Shown piece by piece: positions 42,301-50,650 of a stretch of 64,000 nucleotides of DNA. Within the stretch, counting starts at the first letter, position 1; each line of letters starts with the position of its first letter. The notes under the pieces are model-generated. The model was not told the DNA's origin. It saw only the letters and a program-made list of their open reading frames with translations, and did no database searches. Both the position numbers and the translations under genes were made by a program. The DNA lies in assembly GCA_046349515.1 (NCBI GenBank), contig JAXMCE010000006.1, positions 1 to 64,000 on the forward strand, read 5' to 3'. The DNA is from JBGPGW01 sp046349515 (GTDB lineage Bacteria > Pseudomonadota > Alphaproteobacteria > CADEGL01).

Positions 42301-42828
42301 CCCGTCCGCGCGCCGCTCGAAGGCGGCGACAGCGCGAGGTTTGAGCGCGGCCTCATCATTCACCGCTTGCTCCAGTTTCTGCCGGACATGGCACCCGAAG
42401 CACGCGCGGCCGCTGCCGCGCGATTTCTCGCCCGAAGGGTCTTCGGCCTCTCCCCAGCCGAGCAGAGCTCGATCGGACGGGAAGTCCTGGCTGTCCTGGC
42501 GGCGCCCGAGCTTTCGGATCTTTTTGGTGAGCATTCCCGGGCCGAGGTTCCGCTCATCGGCCGGGCGGGACATCTCGTGATCTCTGGCCAGGTGGACCGC
42601 CTGGCGGTCACCGGAGGCACGGTGACGGTTGCCGATTACAAGACCAACCGCCGTCCGCCTGAGGCCCAAGACCAGGTGGCGCCGGGCATTCTCCGCCAGA
42701 TGGCGTGTTACCGATCGCTGCTCCGAGAGGTCTACCCGGGAACCCCGGTTCGCGCGGTCCTGATCTGGACTGATGGACCTAAGGTCATGATCCTGAGCGA
42801 TAAATTGCTCGAACGCTGGGCGCCTTGA
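39394..42828 (+). CDS. addA: Double-strand break repair helicase AddA
   Basis: The 1144-residue protein has UvrD/RecB-type helicase motifs: WVTASAGTGKTKVLTDRVL (motif I), LCLTFTRAAAAEMANRL (Ia), VLVDEAQDTSPEQW (II), VGDPKQSIFSFQRADP (III), VMTVHGAKGLQAPIV (V) and RLLYVAMTRAEDRLY (VI). A C-terminal nuclease domain carries VTVADYKTNR. It is the motor and one of two nucleases of AddAB. The GTG start with GGGAG upstream overlaps the addB stop in GTGA. An in-frame ATG seven codons earlier has only an AAGGA touching it. Confidence 0.95.
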   Translation: MSGLGPSAAEAQRRASDPLASAWVTASAGTGKTKVLTDRVLRLLLGGTLPGRILCLTFTRAAAAEMANRLHETLSRWAVLKDERLAEALAELTGETATAGQLDTARRLFAAVLDVPGGLKIMTIHAFCQSLLARFPLEAGIAPHFAPMDERTEAEVLARTRADVLTRLKEGEAPPRAIRAFAMIGTELDERRFNIVLHEMIRERARLKSLAASPGGLPGLADILRGRLGLAPGVTSDALLLAASQDTAFDGRALGRLLPALAGGSATDKRRAALIGSWLEATPTVRAERIDAYATAYLTAEGELSKRLVTKAIVDRHPDAADVLAAEGRRLIDVLDGRKAANVVAMTDALIHVGLDAIDRYERLKRSSGRLDYDDLVLGAAALLREPDVVPWVLYKLDGGIDHVLVDEAQDTSPEQWRVITALIDEFFAGIGASETIRTIFSVGDPKQSIFSFQRADPRYFGAMRDRFAERAQESARDWRAVALDLSFRSTEAVLQAVDAVFAGSDAGDGVVEPGVRMHHLCHRSAEPGVVEVWPVAPVEEGYATPPWDPPVVRRESIAPRTRLARLIAKRIHGWVLSDHPPADAMLESRGRRIAAGDIMILVRRRDAFVELLVRELKALGVPVAGVDRLVLTEQLAVMDLVALGQVLLLPEDDLTLATVLKGPLVGLDEDELFALAHGRQGTLWAALEAGSAGSPGLLRAHGWLSALRARADYVRPYELFAEVLGQGGRARLVARLGPDANDPIDEFLSLALAYEQSAAPSLQGFLHWLHAGEVTVKRELDQARGAVRVMTVHGAKGLQAPIVIMPDTVQPPESDDTLLWFEDCVLWVPKRSSEDRRTAAFRAAARERRDKEYRRLLYVAMTRAEDRLYVSGWETRRSASDRSWYHLVRRGLDGIAEPVRFDFQGDDVHGWSGDGLRLNVVPRGWTAPAVREPARVAPEKLPDWAKRPPPEEPPASKILAPSRLDGDPPVRAPLEGGDSARFERGLIIHRLLQFLPDMAPEARAAAAARFLARRVFGLSPAEQSSIGREVLAVLAAPELSDLFGEHSRAEVPLIGRAGHLVISGQVDRLAVTGGTVTVADYKTNRRPPEAQDQVAPGILRQMACYRSLLREVYPGTPVRAVLIWTDGPKVMILSDKLLERWAP

Positions 42829-42902
42829 CCGGTCTTGGGGGCCTACCTAGAGTCATGACGCCTGGGTGCGATGTCCTATCGGGCCCCGCGAGGAGGATCG
42901 AG

Positions 42903-43226
42903 ATGAGCACGCCGACCGTCGTAACTGATGACTCCTTTGAGAACGCCGTCCTCAAGGCGTCGGGGCCGGTCCTCGTGGACTTTTGGGCCGAGTGGTGTGG
43001 GCCCTGCAAGCAGATCGCGCCAGCGCTTGAGGATTTGGCCAAGGAAATGGCAGGGCGCGTGACGGTGGCGAAGATCAATATCGACGAGAATCCGGGCACG
43101 CCGCAGAAATACGGCGTGCGTGGTATCCCGACTCTCATGGTCTTCAAAGGCGGCCAGGTCGCCGCCCAGAAAGTCGGCAGCCTGCCCAAGAGCAAGCTCT
43201 TCGAGTGGGTCCAGTCGGTCGTCTAG
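42903..43226 (+). CDS. trxA: Thioredoxin
   Basis: The 107-residue protein shows the thioredoxin fold and the active site in FWAEWCGPCKQIAP. It reduces disulfides in cytoplasmic proteins. The cis-proline is in GIPTLMVF. A strong ribosome site, GAGGAGG, stands before the ATG. The gene lies 74 bases after addA and ends before convergent folC, with a short AT-rich gap that may help termination. Confidence 0.96.
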   Translation: MSTPTVVTDDSFENAVLKASGPVLVDFWAEWCGPCKQIAPALEDLAKEMAGRVTVAKINIDENPGTPQKYGVRGIPTLMVFKGGQVAAQKVGSLPKSKLFEWVQSVV

Positions 43227-43262
43227 ACCCTCTAGTCTATAAAATAAATGTAAATCAACAGA

Positions 43263-44564
43263 TTAGCTGACAACCGTTCCGTTGGCTGCCAGCACGGTTC
43301 CCGCCAGGTAGAGCGAGCCGCAAACAAGGATTCGTCCCGGGCGTGGACTTTTCGCCGTGATGGCGTAAAGGGCCGCGCCGGTGTCGGCGGCGCTCGTCGC
43401 CTGGATTCCTAATCCGCGGGCCAGCTTCTCTACGTCGGCCGCCGGAAGGGCCGCGGCGTGTCCTGGAACCGGTACTGCCACGAGCGATCTTGTGAAGGGC
43501 GCGAGCGGCTCAAGAAAGCGCTGCGCATCCTTCGTCGCCAGCATTCCGACGACGAGGTGGAGGGGGCGATCGCGCCAGCCGGCGGCCTGGGCGGCGAGAG
43601 CGGCCCCTGCCGCCGGGTTGTGCGCACCGTCGAGCCACAGTTCCCAGCCCGTGGGAAGGATTGTCGCCAGCCTTCCCCCGGCAAGGCGTTGAAGCCTGGC
43701 CGGCCAAACCGCCTTGGCGATCCCGGTCCGGATCGCGCTCTCGTCAATGCGAAACCCGTCGAGATGTTCTGCGCAGGCGATCGCCATGGCTGCGTTGTCG
43801 ATTTGATGTAAGCCCGGGAGCGCGATCTCCGCGACCGCGAGATTGTGCGTGGCACTTCGGTAGACCATGCCCGCGCCCCGGCGCTCCCGATCCCATTCCA
43901 CGCCGGCGCGGAAGATCGGGCAGCCGAGGTCGCTCGCTCGCTCGCCAATGATGCGCGCCGCGCTCGCGTCCTGAATGCCGATCACGGCGCCCGCGCCACG
44001 CTTGAGGATGCCGGCTTTCTCGCCCGCGATCGCCGCCAGCGTTTCGCCGAGGTACTGGGTATGGTCGATCGCGACGGGCGTGATCGCGCTGAGAAGCGGG
44101 CGCTCGATCACGTTTGTCGCATCGAGACGTCCGCCAAGGCCCACTTCGAGAATCACGATGTCGGCGGACGTGCGCGCGAAGGCGAGGAAGGCGGCGGCCG
44201 TCGTGACTTCGAAGAAGGTGATGGGCGCTCCGCCGTTCGCCGCCTCGCACTCCTCGAGGATTGCCGCCAAGGCCGCTTCATCGATGAGCGTTCCCGCGAG
44301 GCGAATCCGCTCATGGAACCGGACAAGATGGGGTGAAATATAGACATGGGCCCGGTAGCCGGCGGCCTCTGCGATCGCGCGCAGGAACGCCACGACCGAG
44401 CCTTTGCCGTTCGTGCCCGCGACATGAACGACAGGAGGCAGGTGTCGCTCGGGGTTTCCCAAACGGCCGAGGAGTCGTTCGATCCGGTCGAGCGAAAGGT
44501 CGATGATCTTAGGATGAAGTCGCGACAGCCGGTCGAGAAGGGCGTCGCTCGGCCGCTCCGTCAC
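43263..44564 (-). CDS. folC: Dihydrofolate synthase / folylpolyglutamate synthase
   Basis: FolC adds glutamate to dihydropteroate and folates. The 433-residue protein has the ATP loop VAGTNGKGSVVAFL, the YISPHLVRFHERI region, VGLGGRLDATN and WLDGAHNPAA, all typical of Mur-ligase-like FolC. The GTG start overlaps the accD stop in GTGA, and this order accD-folC is common in proteobacteria. The convergent trxA gene ends about 40 bases away. Confidence 0.95.
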   Translation of the reverse strand: MTERPSDALLDRLSRLHPKIIDLSLDRIERLLGRLGNPERHLPPVVHVAGTNGKGSVVAFLRAIAEAAGYRAHVYISPHLVRFHERIRLAGTLIDEAALAAILEECEAANGGAPITFFEVTTAAAFLAFARTSADIVILEVGLGGRLDATNVIERPLLSAITPVAIDHTQYLGETLAAIAGEKAGILKRGAGAVIGIQDASAARIIGERASDLGCPIFRAGVEWDRERRGAGMVYRSATHNLAVAEIALPGLHQIDNAAMAIACAEHLDGFRIDESAIRTGIAKAVWPARLQRLAGGRLATILPTGWELWLDGAHNPAAGAALAAQAAGWRDRPLHLVVGMLATKDAQRFLEPLAPFTRSLVAVPVPGHAAALPAADVEKLARGLGIQATSAADTGAALYAITAKSPRPGRILVCGSLYLAGTVLAANGTVVS

Positions 44565-45487
44565 GTCCGCGGGCTTCTGAACGACGCGCTTGGATTCGAT
44601 GTCGAGCCTTGGCCCCGGCTTGGCTGTTGCGCCAGCAAGGCGGGGGCGCGGAGCAGGCCAAGAACGCGGACCAATGTGTCACGAAGGTCACGCCGGTGGA
44701 CGACGAGGTCGATCATCCCGTGATCGCGCAGGAATTCAGAGCGCTGGAATCCTTCCGGCAAGGCCTGCCGGATCGTCTCTTCGATGACTCGCGCGCCCGC
44801 AAATCCGATGACCGCGCCCGGCTCCGCGATCGCGATGTCACCCAGCATGGCGAAGGACGCCGAGACGCCACCGGTCGTCGGATCGGCGAGAAGGGCGATA
44901 TAGGGCAGGCCCGCATCCTTCACTTCCTCGACCGCGATGACGGTTCGGGGAAGCTGCATCAGCGACAAGATCCCTTCCTGCATGCGGGCGCCGCCCGAGG
45001 ATGAGATGGCGATGAGGGGTGCCCGTTGCCGGACCGCGAGGCGTGCCGCCGTGAGAATCGCCTCGCCCACAGCCATCCCCATCGACCCGCCCATGAATTC
45101 GAAATCCAGGACGGCCATGACGGTCGGCATGCCGCCGAGGCGACCGTGCGCGACGACGATCGCGTCTTGTAGATCCGCGCTCGACTGCGCCTCCCGCAAA
45201 CGATCGACATAGCGCTTGCGGTCGCGGAAGCGCAGCGGGTCGACGAGAACTTTCGGGAGCTCGACGATCTCGTAGAGACCATCGTCGAACAGCATTTGTA
45301 GACGCGTGACCGCCTGCAGGCGCAGATGGTGATCGCAACGTGGACAGACGTGGAGATTGGCCTCGAGCTCGCGGTGATAGAGCATCTGCTCGCAGTTCGG
45401 GCACTTGGTCCACAGGTTGTCCGGGACGTCGGTCTTGCGAACGAGCGCACGAAGCTTCGGGCGAACGATATTGGTGATCCAGTTCAT
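44561..45487 (-). CDS. accD: Acetyl-CoA carboxylase carboxyltransferase subunit beta
   Basis: AccD joins AccA to move the carboxyl group from biotin to acetyl-CoA, making malonyl-CoA for fatty acids. The N-terminal zinc ribbon has CPNCEQ and CPRCDHHLRL. The carboxyltransferase domain has SSSGGARMQEG and GGVSASFAMLGD. The 308-residue length includes a Ser/Pro-rich C-terminal tail of about 25 residues that other AccD proteins may lack. Its ATG overlaps the trpA stop by four bases. Confidence 0.96.
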   Translation of the reverse strand: MNWITNIVRPKLRALVRKTDVPDNLWTKCPNCEQMLYHRELEANLHVCPRCDHHLRLQAVTRLQMLFDDGLYEIVELPKVLVDPLRFRDRKRYVDRLREAQSSADLQDAIVVAHGRLGGMPTVMAVLDFEFMGGSMGMAVGEAILTAARLAVRQRAPLIAISSSGGARMQEGILSLMQLPRTVIAVEEVKDAGLPYIALLADPTTGGVSASFAMLGDIAIAEPGAVIGFAGARVIEETIRQALPEGFQRSEFLRDHGMIDLVVHRRDLRDTLVRVLGLLRAPALLAQQPSRGQGSTSNPSASFRSPRT

Positions 45488-46326
45488 CGGCTGGCCGCTC
45501 CGCGAATGGCGGTGGAAAGTCGACCTGTCAATGCTAACACGTTGTCGACGGCTTTCGATGGCGTGGAGCCACTCGTCTCGAGTTGCTCGGCGATGGCGCC
45601 GACGAGTGCCGAGCCGACCACCGCGGCATCGGCGATCGTGGCGACTTCCTTTGCCTGCTCGGGTGTCCGAATGCCGAAGCCGACCGCGATGGGGAGCGGC
45701 GTGCGCCGCCTGAGGCGGGCGACGGCAGCCGCGATCGTCTCACGCGCCGCGGACTTCGTTCCCGTAATGCCGGCGACGGACACGTAATAGAGAAATCCCG
45801 ATGCGCCATCCAAAACCTGATCAAGCCGCCGGTCGTCCGTCGTCGGCGTTGCCAGCCGGACGAGGTCGAGGCGGGCCTTTGCAGCGGGCTCGCGAAGTTC
45901 CGCGTCTTCCTCGGGGGGAAGGTCGACGACGATCAGGCCATCGACGCCCGCGTCGCGCGCGCCATCGACGAATCGTTCGACTCCCATCGAATAGATCGGA
46001 TTGAAGTAGCCCATGAGAATGAGCGGCGTGTCCCCGTCCCGTTCGCGAAACCGCCGCGCAAGCTTGAGCGTGCGCTCAAGCGTCATGCCGGATTTGAGCG
46101 CGCGCAGGTTGGCGGCCTGGATCGCAGGGCCATCGGCCATGGGATCGGAGAAGGGCATGCCGAGCTCGATGAGGTCGGCTCCCGCGGCGGGCAAGCGTTC
46201 GAGAAGCGCGCTCGATGCTTCGAAATCCGGATCGCCAGCGGTGATGAACGTCACGAGCCCGCCGCGCCGCTCGGATTTGAGCTGCCTGAAGCGGCGTTCG
46301 ATGCGGCGCGCGTCTGATGCGCTCAC
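45484..46326 (-). CDS. trpA: Tryptophan synthase alpha chain
   Basis: TrpA releases indole from indole-3-glycerol phosphate and passes it to TrpB. The 280-residue protein has VTFITAGDPDFE, LIELGMPFSDPMADGPAIQAA with the catalytic glutamate, and VGFGIRTPEQAKEV, which binds phosphate. The start is a GTG overlapping the trpB stop (GTGA). A longer reading would extend far into trpB. The order trpB-trpA-accD-folC is standard here. Confidence 0.95.
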   Translation of the reverse strand: MSASDARRIERRFRQLKSERRGGLVTFITAGDPDFEASSALLERLPAAGADLIELGMPFSDPMADGPAIQAANLRALKSGMTLERTLKLARRFRERDGDTPLILMGYFNPIYSMGVERFVDGARDAGVDGLIVVDLPPEEDAELREPAAKARLDLVRLATPTTDDRRLDQVLDGASGFLYYVSVAGITGTKSAARETIAAAVARLRRRTPLPIAVGFGIRTPEQAKEVATIADAAVVGSALVGAIAEQLETSGSTPSKAVDNVLALTGRLSTAIRGAASR

Positions 46327-47534
46327 AGCGTGACGCCGAGCTTGTCTGCGATCGTGAACACGTCCTTGTCGCCGCGGCCGCACATGTTCATGACCAGGAG
46401 GTGATCGCGAGGCAATTTGCCCGCTACCGTTGCGACGTAAGCCAGCGCGTGGGCGGGCTCGAGCGCCGGGATGATGCCCTCGAGACGTGTACAAAGCTGG
46501 AAAGCCGCAAGCGCCTCGTCATCCGTCGCCGACACGTAAGTCACACGGCCGGTGTCGTTAAGCCACGCGTGCTCGGGGCCGACGCCAGGATAGTCGAGGC
46601 CCGCCGAGATCGAATGCGCTTCGGTGATCTGGCCATCGTCGTCCTGCAGGAGATAGGTGCGATTGCCATGGAGGACCCCGGGCCTGCCGCCGGTAATGGA
46701 CGCGGCGTGCTTGCCGGAGTTGAGGCCGAGGCCGGCCGCCTCGACGCCGTACATGGCGACGCCCGGATCATCGAGAAACGGATGGAACAGTCCCATCGCG
46801 TTGGACCCGCCGCCGATGCACGCCACGAGCGAATCGGGCAAGCGACCCTCGCTCGCCATCAGCTGTTCGCGGACCTCGCGGCCGATCACCGACTGGAAGT
46901 CGCGCACCATGGCGGGGTAAGGATGCGGCCCAGCAACGGTTCCAATGATGTAGAACGTCGATTCGACGTTTGCCACCCAGTCGCGGAGCGCTTCATTCAG
47001 CGCATCTTTGAGCGACTGTGAGCCGCTCGTCACGGGCACGACCTCGGCGCCGAGCAACTTCATCCGAAAGACGTTGGGCGCCTGACGCTCGATGTCCTTG
47101 GCGCCCATATAGACCCGGCACGGCAGGTCGAAGAGCGCGCACACGGTCGCCGTCGCGACGCCGTGCTGGCCGGCGCCTGTCTCGGCGATGATGCGGGTCT
47201 TGCCCATGCGGCGCGCGAGGAGGACTTGACCCAGGCAGTTGTTGATCTTGTGGCTGCCAGTGTGATTGAGCTCGTCGCGCTTGAAATAGATCTTGGCGCC
47301 GCCGAAATGGCGGGTGAGGCGCTCGGCAAAATAGAGCGGGCTCGGACGGCCGACATAGTGCGTGAGGTGCCTTGAAAATTCAGCGGCGAAGGCGGGATCG
47401 GACTTGGCATCTTCATAGGCGCGCTCGACCGCTAGGACGAGCGGCATCAAGGTCTCGGCGACGTAGCGTCCGCCGAAGATCCCAAAATGGCCTCGCTCGT
47501 CCGGGCCGGCGCGGTAAGTGTTGATCTGGACCAT
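46323..47534 (-). CDS. trpB: Tryptophan synthase beta chain
   Basis: TrpB joins indole and serine to give tryptophan. The 403-residue protein carries the PLP lysine in HTGSHKINNCLGQ and the phosphate loop GGGSNAMG. GAGQHGVAT and the C-terminal GRGDKD are also kept. The ATG lies about 80 bases after the trpF stop. I saw no leader peptide or attenuator in that gap. Confidence 0.97.
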   Translation of the reverse strand: MVQINTYRAGPDERGHFGIFGGRYVAETLMPLVLAVERAYEDAKSDPAFAAEFSRHLTHYVGRPSPLYFAERLTRHFGGAKIYFKRDELNHTGSHKINNCLGQVLLARRMGKTRIIAETGAGQHGVATATVCALFDLPCRVYMGAKDIERQAPNVFRMKLLGAEVVPVTSGSQSLKDALNEALRDWVANVESTFYIIGTVAGPHPYPAMVRDFQSVIGREVREQLMASEGRLPDSLVACIGGGSNAMGLFHPFLDDPGVAMYGVEAAGLGLNSGKHAASITGGRPGVLHGNRTYLLQDDDGQITEAHSISAGLDYPGVGPEHAWLNDTGRVTYVSATDDEALAAFQLCTRLEGIIPALEPAHALAYVATVAGKLPRDHLLVMNMCGRGDKDVFTIADKLGVTL

Positions 47535-47616
47535 GTCCTAGCCGACGGTGAGTACGATCACGCAACCCGCAACATAAGCACAGGCGGCCATGCCGCGCAC
47601 GGCAAAAGGCAAGGCG

Positions 47617-48264
47617 TCATAGCGACCGTACGACTCGAAGGAACTCGGCGATTCGCCCTGGGTCCTTGTGTCCCGGCCGGTCTTCGACGCCGGACGAAAC
47701 GTCTACCACCTGCGCGCCGCTCGTCCGAACCGCTTCCGCGACATTGGCGCTCGTCAGGCCGCCCGAGAGCATCCACGGCAGTGCGATGCGCGCGCCGGAC
47801 AGGAGCTGCCAGTCGAAGCTGAGCGCGTTGCCGCCCGGCAGCGCGCCGGTCATGGTCGCCGGTACCTTGGCATCGAACAGGAGCCAGTCGGCGCTGTCGC
47901 CGAAACGATCGGCCCATTCGAGATCGGGTGCGCTGCCAATCTTGATCGCCTTCATGACCGGCAAACCCAGGCGCGCTTTCGTCGCGCGGATGCGTTCCGG
48001 GGGCTCCGCGCCGTGGAACTGGAGCATGTCGAGTGGCGCTTCTTTGAGAATCGCCTCGATGCCCTGGTCATCCACGTCGACGAACAGGCCGACACGCACG
48101 ACGCCCGCTGGAGCCCGTCGCGCGAGAGCGCCCGCCGCTGACGGAGCGAGGTAGCGCGGCGAGCGCGGATAGAACACGAAGCCAACATAACTCGCGCCAT
48201 GCGCCACTGCGGCGTCGAGCGCCTGCGCATCGTTGATGCCGCAGATCTTGGCCCTCACCGTCAT
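47617..48264 (-). CDS. trpF: Phosphoribosylanthranilate isomerase
   Basis: TrpF converts phosphoribosylanthranilate into the rearranged sugar used by TrpC. The 215-residue protein opens with AKICGINDAQALDAA, has the catalytic cysteine there, the aspartate in DMLQFHG and GGLTSANVAEAV near the end. The ATG overlaps the pyrF stop by four bases; a GTG four codons earlier would overlap pyrF more. This ATP-to-trp order is usual in alphaproteobacteria. Confidence 0.95.
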   Translation of the reverse strand: MTVRAKICGINDAQALDAAVAHGASYVGFVFYPRSPRYLAPSAAGALARRAPAGVVRVGLFVDVDDQGIEAILKEAPLDMLQFHGAEPPERIRATKARLGLPVMKAIKIGSAPDLEWADRFGDSADWLLFDAKVPATMTGALPGGNALSFDWQLLSGARIALPWMLSGGLTSANVAEAVRTSGAQVVDVSSGVEDRPGHKDPGRIAEFLRVVRSL

Positions 48265-48977
48265 GGCCGGGCGCACTTGAGTGCGGCGGCAATGTCGCGC
48301 GCGGCACGGGTCGGATCCGCGGCAGCCGTGATCGGCCGACCGATGACGAGGACATCGGCGCCGGCATCGACCGCTTCCGCGGGGGTCATGACGCGCTTCT
48401 GGTCGTCGCGCCGGGCGGTCTCTGGGCGAATTCCGGGGACGACGAGCACGAAATCCCGGCCGCAGCGGGCACGGACGGCGGCCACTTCGAGGGGCGAGCA
48501 GACGATCCCATCGACGCCGGCTCGCTGGGCAAGATCGGCGAGACGCAACACTTGGTCGATTGCCGGACTGGCCTGGCCGACCTCGCGAAGGTCGCCCTCA
48601 TCAAGGCTTGTGAGGACCGTGACCGCGACGACAAGGGGGGGCGTGGGCCCGCGCTCCTTGGCGGCGGCGGCCGCGGCACCGAGCATGGCGCGCCCGCCGG
48701 CGGCGTGGACCGTCAAGATCTTCGGTTCGAGCGGCAGGATGGCCCGAACGGCGCCTGCGACCGTGTTGGGTATGTCGTGGAGTTTCAGGTCGAGGAACAC
48801 GGGTTGGCCGCTGCGGCGAATGCGCTCGACACCCGTCGGGCCGTTCGCCGCGAAGAATTCCAATCCGAGTTTCACGCCGTCGACATGCCCGCTCAATTGC
48901 GCGGCCATGCGCTCGGCGGAATCCGCGGCCGTCATGTCGAGCGCCACGAAGACCTGGGCGTTCGGGCGAGAGGTCAT
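48261..48977 (-). CDS. pyrF: Orotidine 5'-phosphate decarboxylase
   Basis: PyrF makes UMP from OMP. The 238-residue protein has the catalytic lysine-aspartate array in FLDLKLHDIPNTV and the phosphate-binding VPGIRPE and IGRPITAAADP. It starts about 45 bases after the stop of the LapA-domain gene and overlaps trpF at its end, so it belongs to the same transcript. A Mycobacterium-type longer form is not seen. Confidence 0.96.
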   Translation of the reverse strand: MTSRPNAQVFVALDMTAADSAERMAAQLSGHVDGVKLGLEFFAANGPTGVERIRRSGQPVFLDLKLHDIPNTVAGAVRAILPLEPKILTVHAAGGRAMLGAAAAAAKERGPTPPLVVAVTVLTSLDEGDLREVGQASPAIDQVLRLADLAQRAGVDGIVCSPLEVAAVRARCGRDFVLVVPGIRPETARRDDQKRVMTPAEAVDAGADVLVIGRPITAAADPTRAARDIAAALKCARP

Positions 48978-49023
48978 GGGCGAACACAGTTCGCGCCATG
49001 TGATGGCGCGACGGAGGGGGCGG

Positions 49024-49284
49024 TCATCGGATCTGCCCCGTGGGGTTTGGCGGATTCGCCGCTTGTCCGCCGCGTCGCCGCCGGGGACGGCTGATGATAG
49101 CCATGAAGGCCATGCCGAGGATGAAGCCAGCGCCTAGCGCGCAAAAAGCCAGCGCGAAGATCGGCATGTCGTAGGTGGACGGAAGGGGCCATAGTTCGAG
49201 CGTGACAGGTGCGCGGTTCGCGACGGCGAAGGCAACCGCCGCGAGCGCAAGGACAAGGCCCACGATCAACGTCAGTAATCTCAC
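49024..49284 (-). CDS. LapA domain (DUF1049) membrane protein
   Basis: The 86-residue protein has two membrane segments, LLTLIVGLVLALAAVAFAVAN and MPIFALAFCALGAGFILGMAF, then a basic and Pro-rich tail. This is the layout of LapA/YciS proteins, which work in LPS transport assembly in enterobacteria. The start is a GTG without a clear ribosome site. It lies between ihfB and pyrF on the same strand, the common order in alphaproteobacteria. Confidence 0.82.
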   Translation of the reverse strand: MRLLTLIVGLVLALAAVAFAVANRAPVTLELWPLPSTYDMPIFALAFCALGAGFILGMAFMAIISRPRRRRGGQAANPPNPTGQIR

Positions 49285-49352
49285 GATGCACGATCAAATG
49301 TGCTGCGCGAATGACCCGGGGTCGAGTCCCTCGGCGGGCCGCGCAGGCGCTG

Positions 49353-49637
49353 TCAACCGTCGGTGTTGAGACGCTCTCTCAGTTCCTTGCCCGCCTTGAA
49401 GAAGGGCACGTGCTTCTCCGCCACCTGCACCGATGTGCCGGTCCGCGGGTTCCGGCCCTGGCGGGGTCCGCGCCGCTTGACCGAAAACGCGCCGAAGCCC
49501 CGGAGCTCAACCCTGTCGCCCCGCGACAATGCGGCCGTGATCTCGTCGAAAATCGTGGTGATGATCCGCTCCACATCGCGCTGGTAAAGGTGGGGGTTCA
49601 TCTCCGCCAAGCGCTGAATCAGCTCGGACCTGGTCAT
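49353..49637 (-). CDS. ihfB: Integration host factor subunit beta
   Basis: The protein opens with MTRSELIQRLAEMNPHL, has the HU/IHF core RVELRGFGAFSVKRR and the DNA-wrapping arm RGPRQGRNPRTGTSVQV. From this ATG it has 94 residues, the usual IHF-beta size, and GGAAG precedes it. An ATG five codons upstream is an alternative. IHF bends DNA with its alpha subunit. It stands between sppA and the LapA-domain gene. Confidence 0.92.
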   Translation of the reverse strand: MTRSELIQRLAEMNPHLYQRDVERIITTIFDEITAALSRGDRVELRGFGAFSVKRRGPRQGRNPRTGTSVQVAEKHVPFFKAGKELRERLNTDG

Positions 49638-49687
49638 TGCGGCTTCCGTCATGTCTTTCTTGGCTCATGCCCCCGGCTGTTCCCCGC

Positions 49688-50605
49688 CTAGGGCCGACCG
49701 AGGTCAAGGTGCCAGAGCGAAATCAGCCCGTCAAGTGTAAGTCGTTCAGACAGCTTTGTTTTTCCGGCAATCGTCGAGATCGCCGCATCGATAAAATCGG
49801 CCTCGTAGTGGAGCTGGACATCGCGAACTGGGAGGCTCCGGCTGATCCCGTGCTCGGCCTCGAGCCACACAAGCGCCTCCCCTTCGCCGCCGATGGCGTC
49901 GATGAGCTTGTTCGCCACCGCCTGCCGGCCCGTGAAGATTCGCCCATCGGCGAGGCCGACCGCTTCCTCCCGCGCGAGGTTGCGGCGTTCGGCGACCAGG
50001 CTCACGAACATGTCGTACATGTCCATGATGAGGGCCCGAGTCGCCTCGCGGCCCTCGGGCGTCAGTGGCTCGAGCGGCGAGGGGACGGCCTTCAAGGGTG
50101 AACTCTTGATGGCTTCGGTCGATACGCCGAGCTTGGCAAGCAGGCCCGAAATGTCGGTCGTCTGGAGGATCACGCCGATCGAGCCGGTGATCGAGCCCTC
50201 GCGCGCGAAGATATGGTCCGCGCCGAGTGCCACCATATAGCCTGCCGAGGTCGCGGTCGTGCCCATGACGGCGACGACGGGCTTCTCAGCCGCGACCGAC
50301 CGCAAATTCTTGAACAGCGCTTCGCCGCCGACGACGGTACCGCCCGGGCTGTCGACCCGCACGATCAGCGCTTTCACACTATCGTCACCGGCGATGTCGT
50401 CGAGCGCTTCATCGCGGACCCGGTCTTCGAGAATGATTCCGGAGACCGTGAGGCGCGCGATGTGCTGGCGCCTCTTGAGTCCGTCGAAGTGCCCGAACAG
50501 GACGACGATGAGCGCAGCCACGGCAATGATGGCCATCGTCCGCCAAAGGCTCAGGAGCCGCTTCAGCTTCTGACGGTCGATCAGAGCATCCGGTCCCAGT
50601 GACAT
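49688..50605 (-). CDS. sppA: Signal peptide peptidase SppA
   Basis: SppA degrades signal peptides left in the membrane after export. The 305-residue protein has one N-terminal membrane segment (TMAIIAVAALIVVLFGHF) and a single S49 domain with VRVDSPGGTVVGGEALF, the nucleophile serine in ATSAGYMVALGAD and the general-base lysine in AIKSSPLKAV. It is the short form seen in many bacteria, not the doubled enterobacterial form. It lies just after rpsA, with a 45-base gap. Confidence 0.94.
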   Translation of the reverse strand: MSLGPDALIDRQKLKRLLSLWRTMAIIAVAALIVVLFGHFDGLKRRQHIARLTVSGIILEDRVRDEALDDIAGDDSVKALIVRVDSPGGTVVGGEALFKNLRSVAAEKPVVAVMGTTATSAGYMVALGADHIFAREGSITGSIGVILQTTDISGLLAKLGVSTEAIKSSPLKAVPSPLEPLTPEGREATRALIMDMYDMFVSLVAERRNLAREEAVGLADGRIFTGRQAVANKLIDAIGGEGEALVWLEAEHGISRSLPVRDVQLHYEADFIDAAISTIAGKTKLSERLTLDGLISLWHLDLGRP

Positions 50606-50650
50606 CGGCGGTCGACCCCCGCAGCCGCGACGATGCGCCGATTTCGGCTA

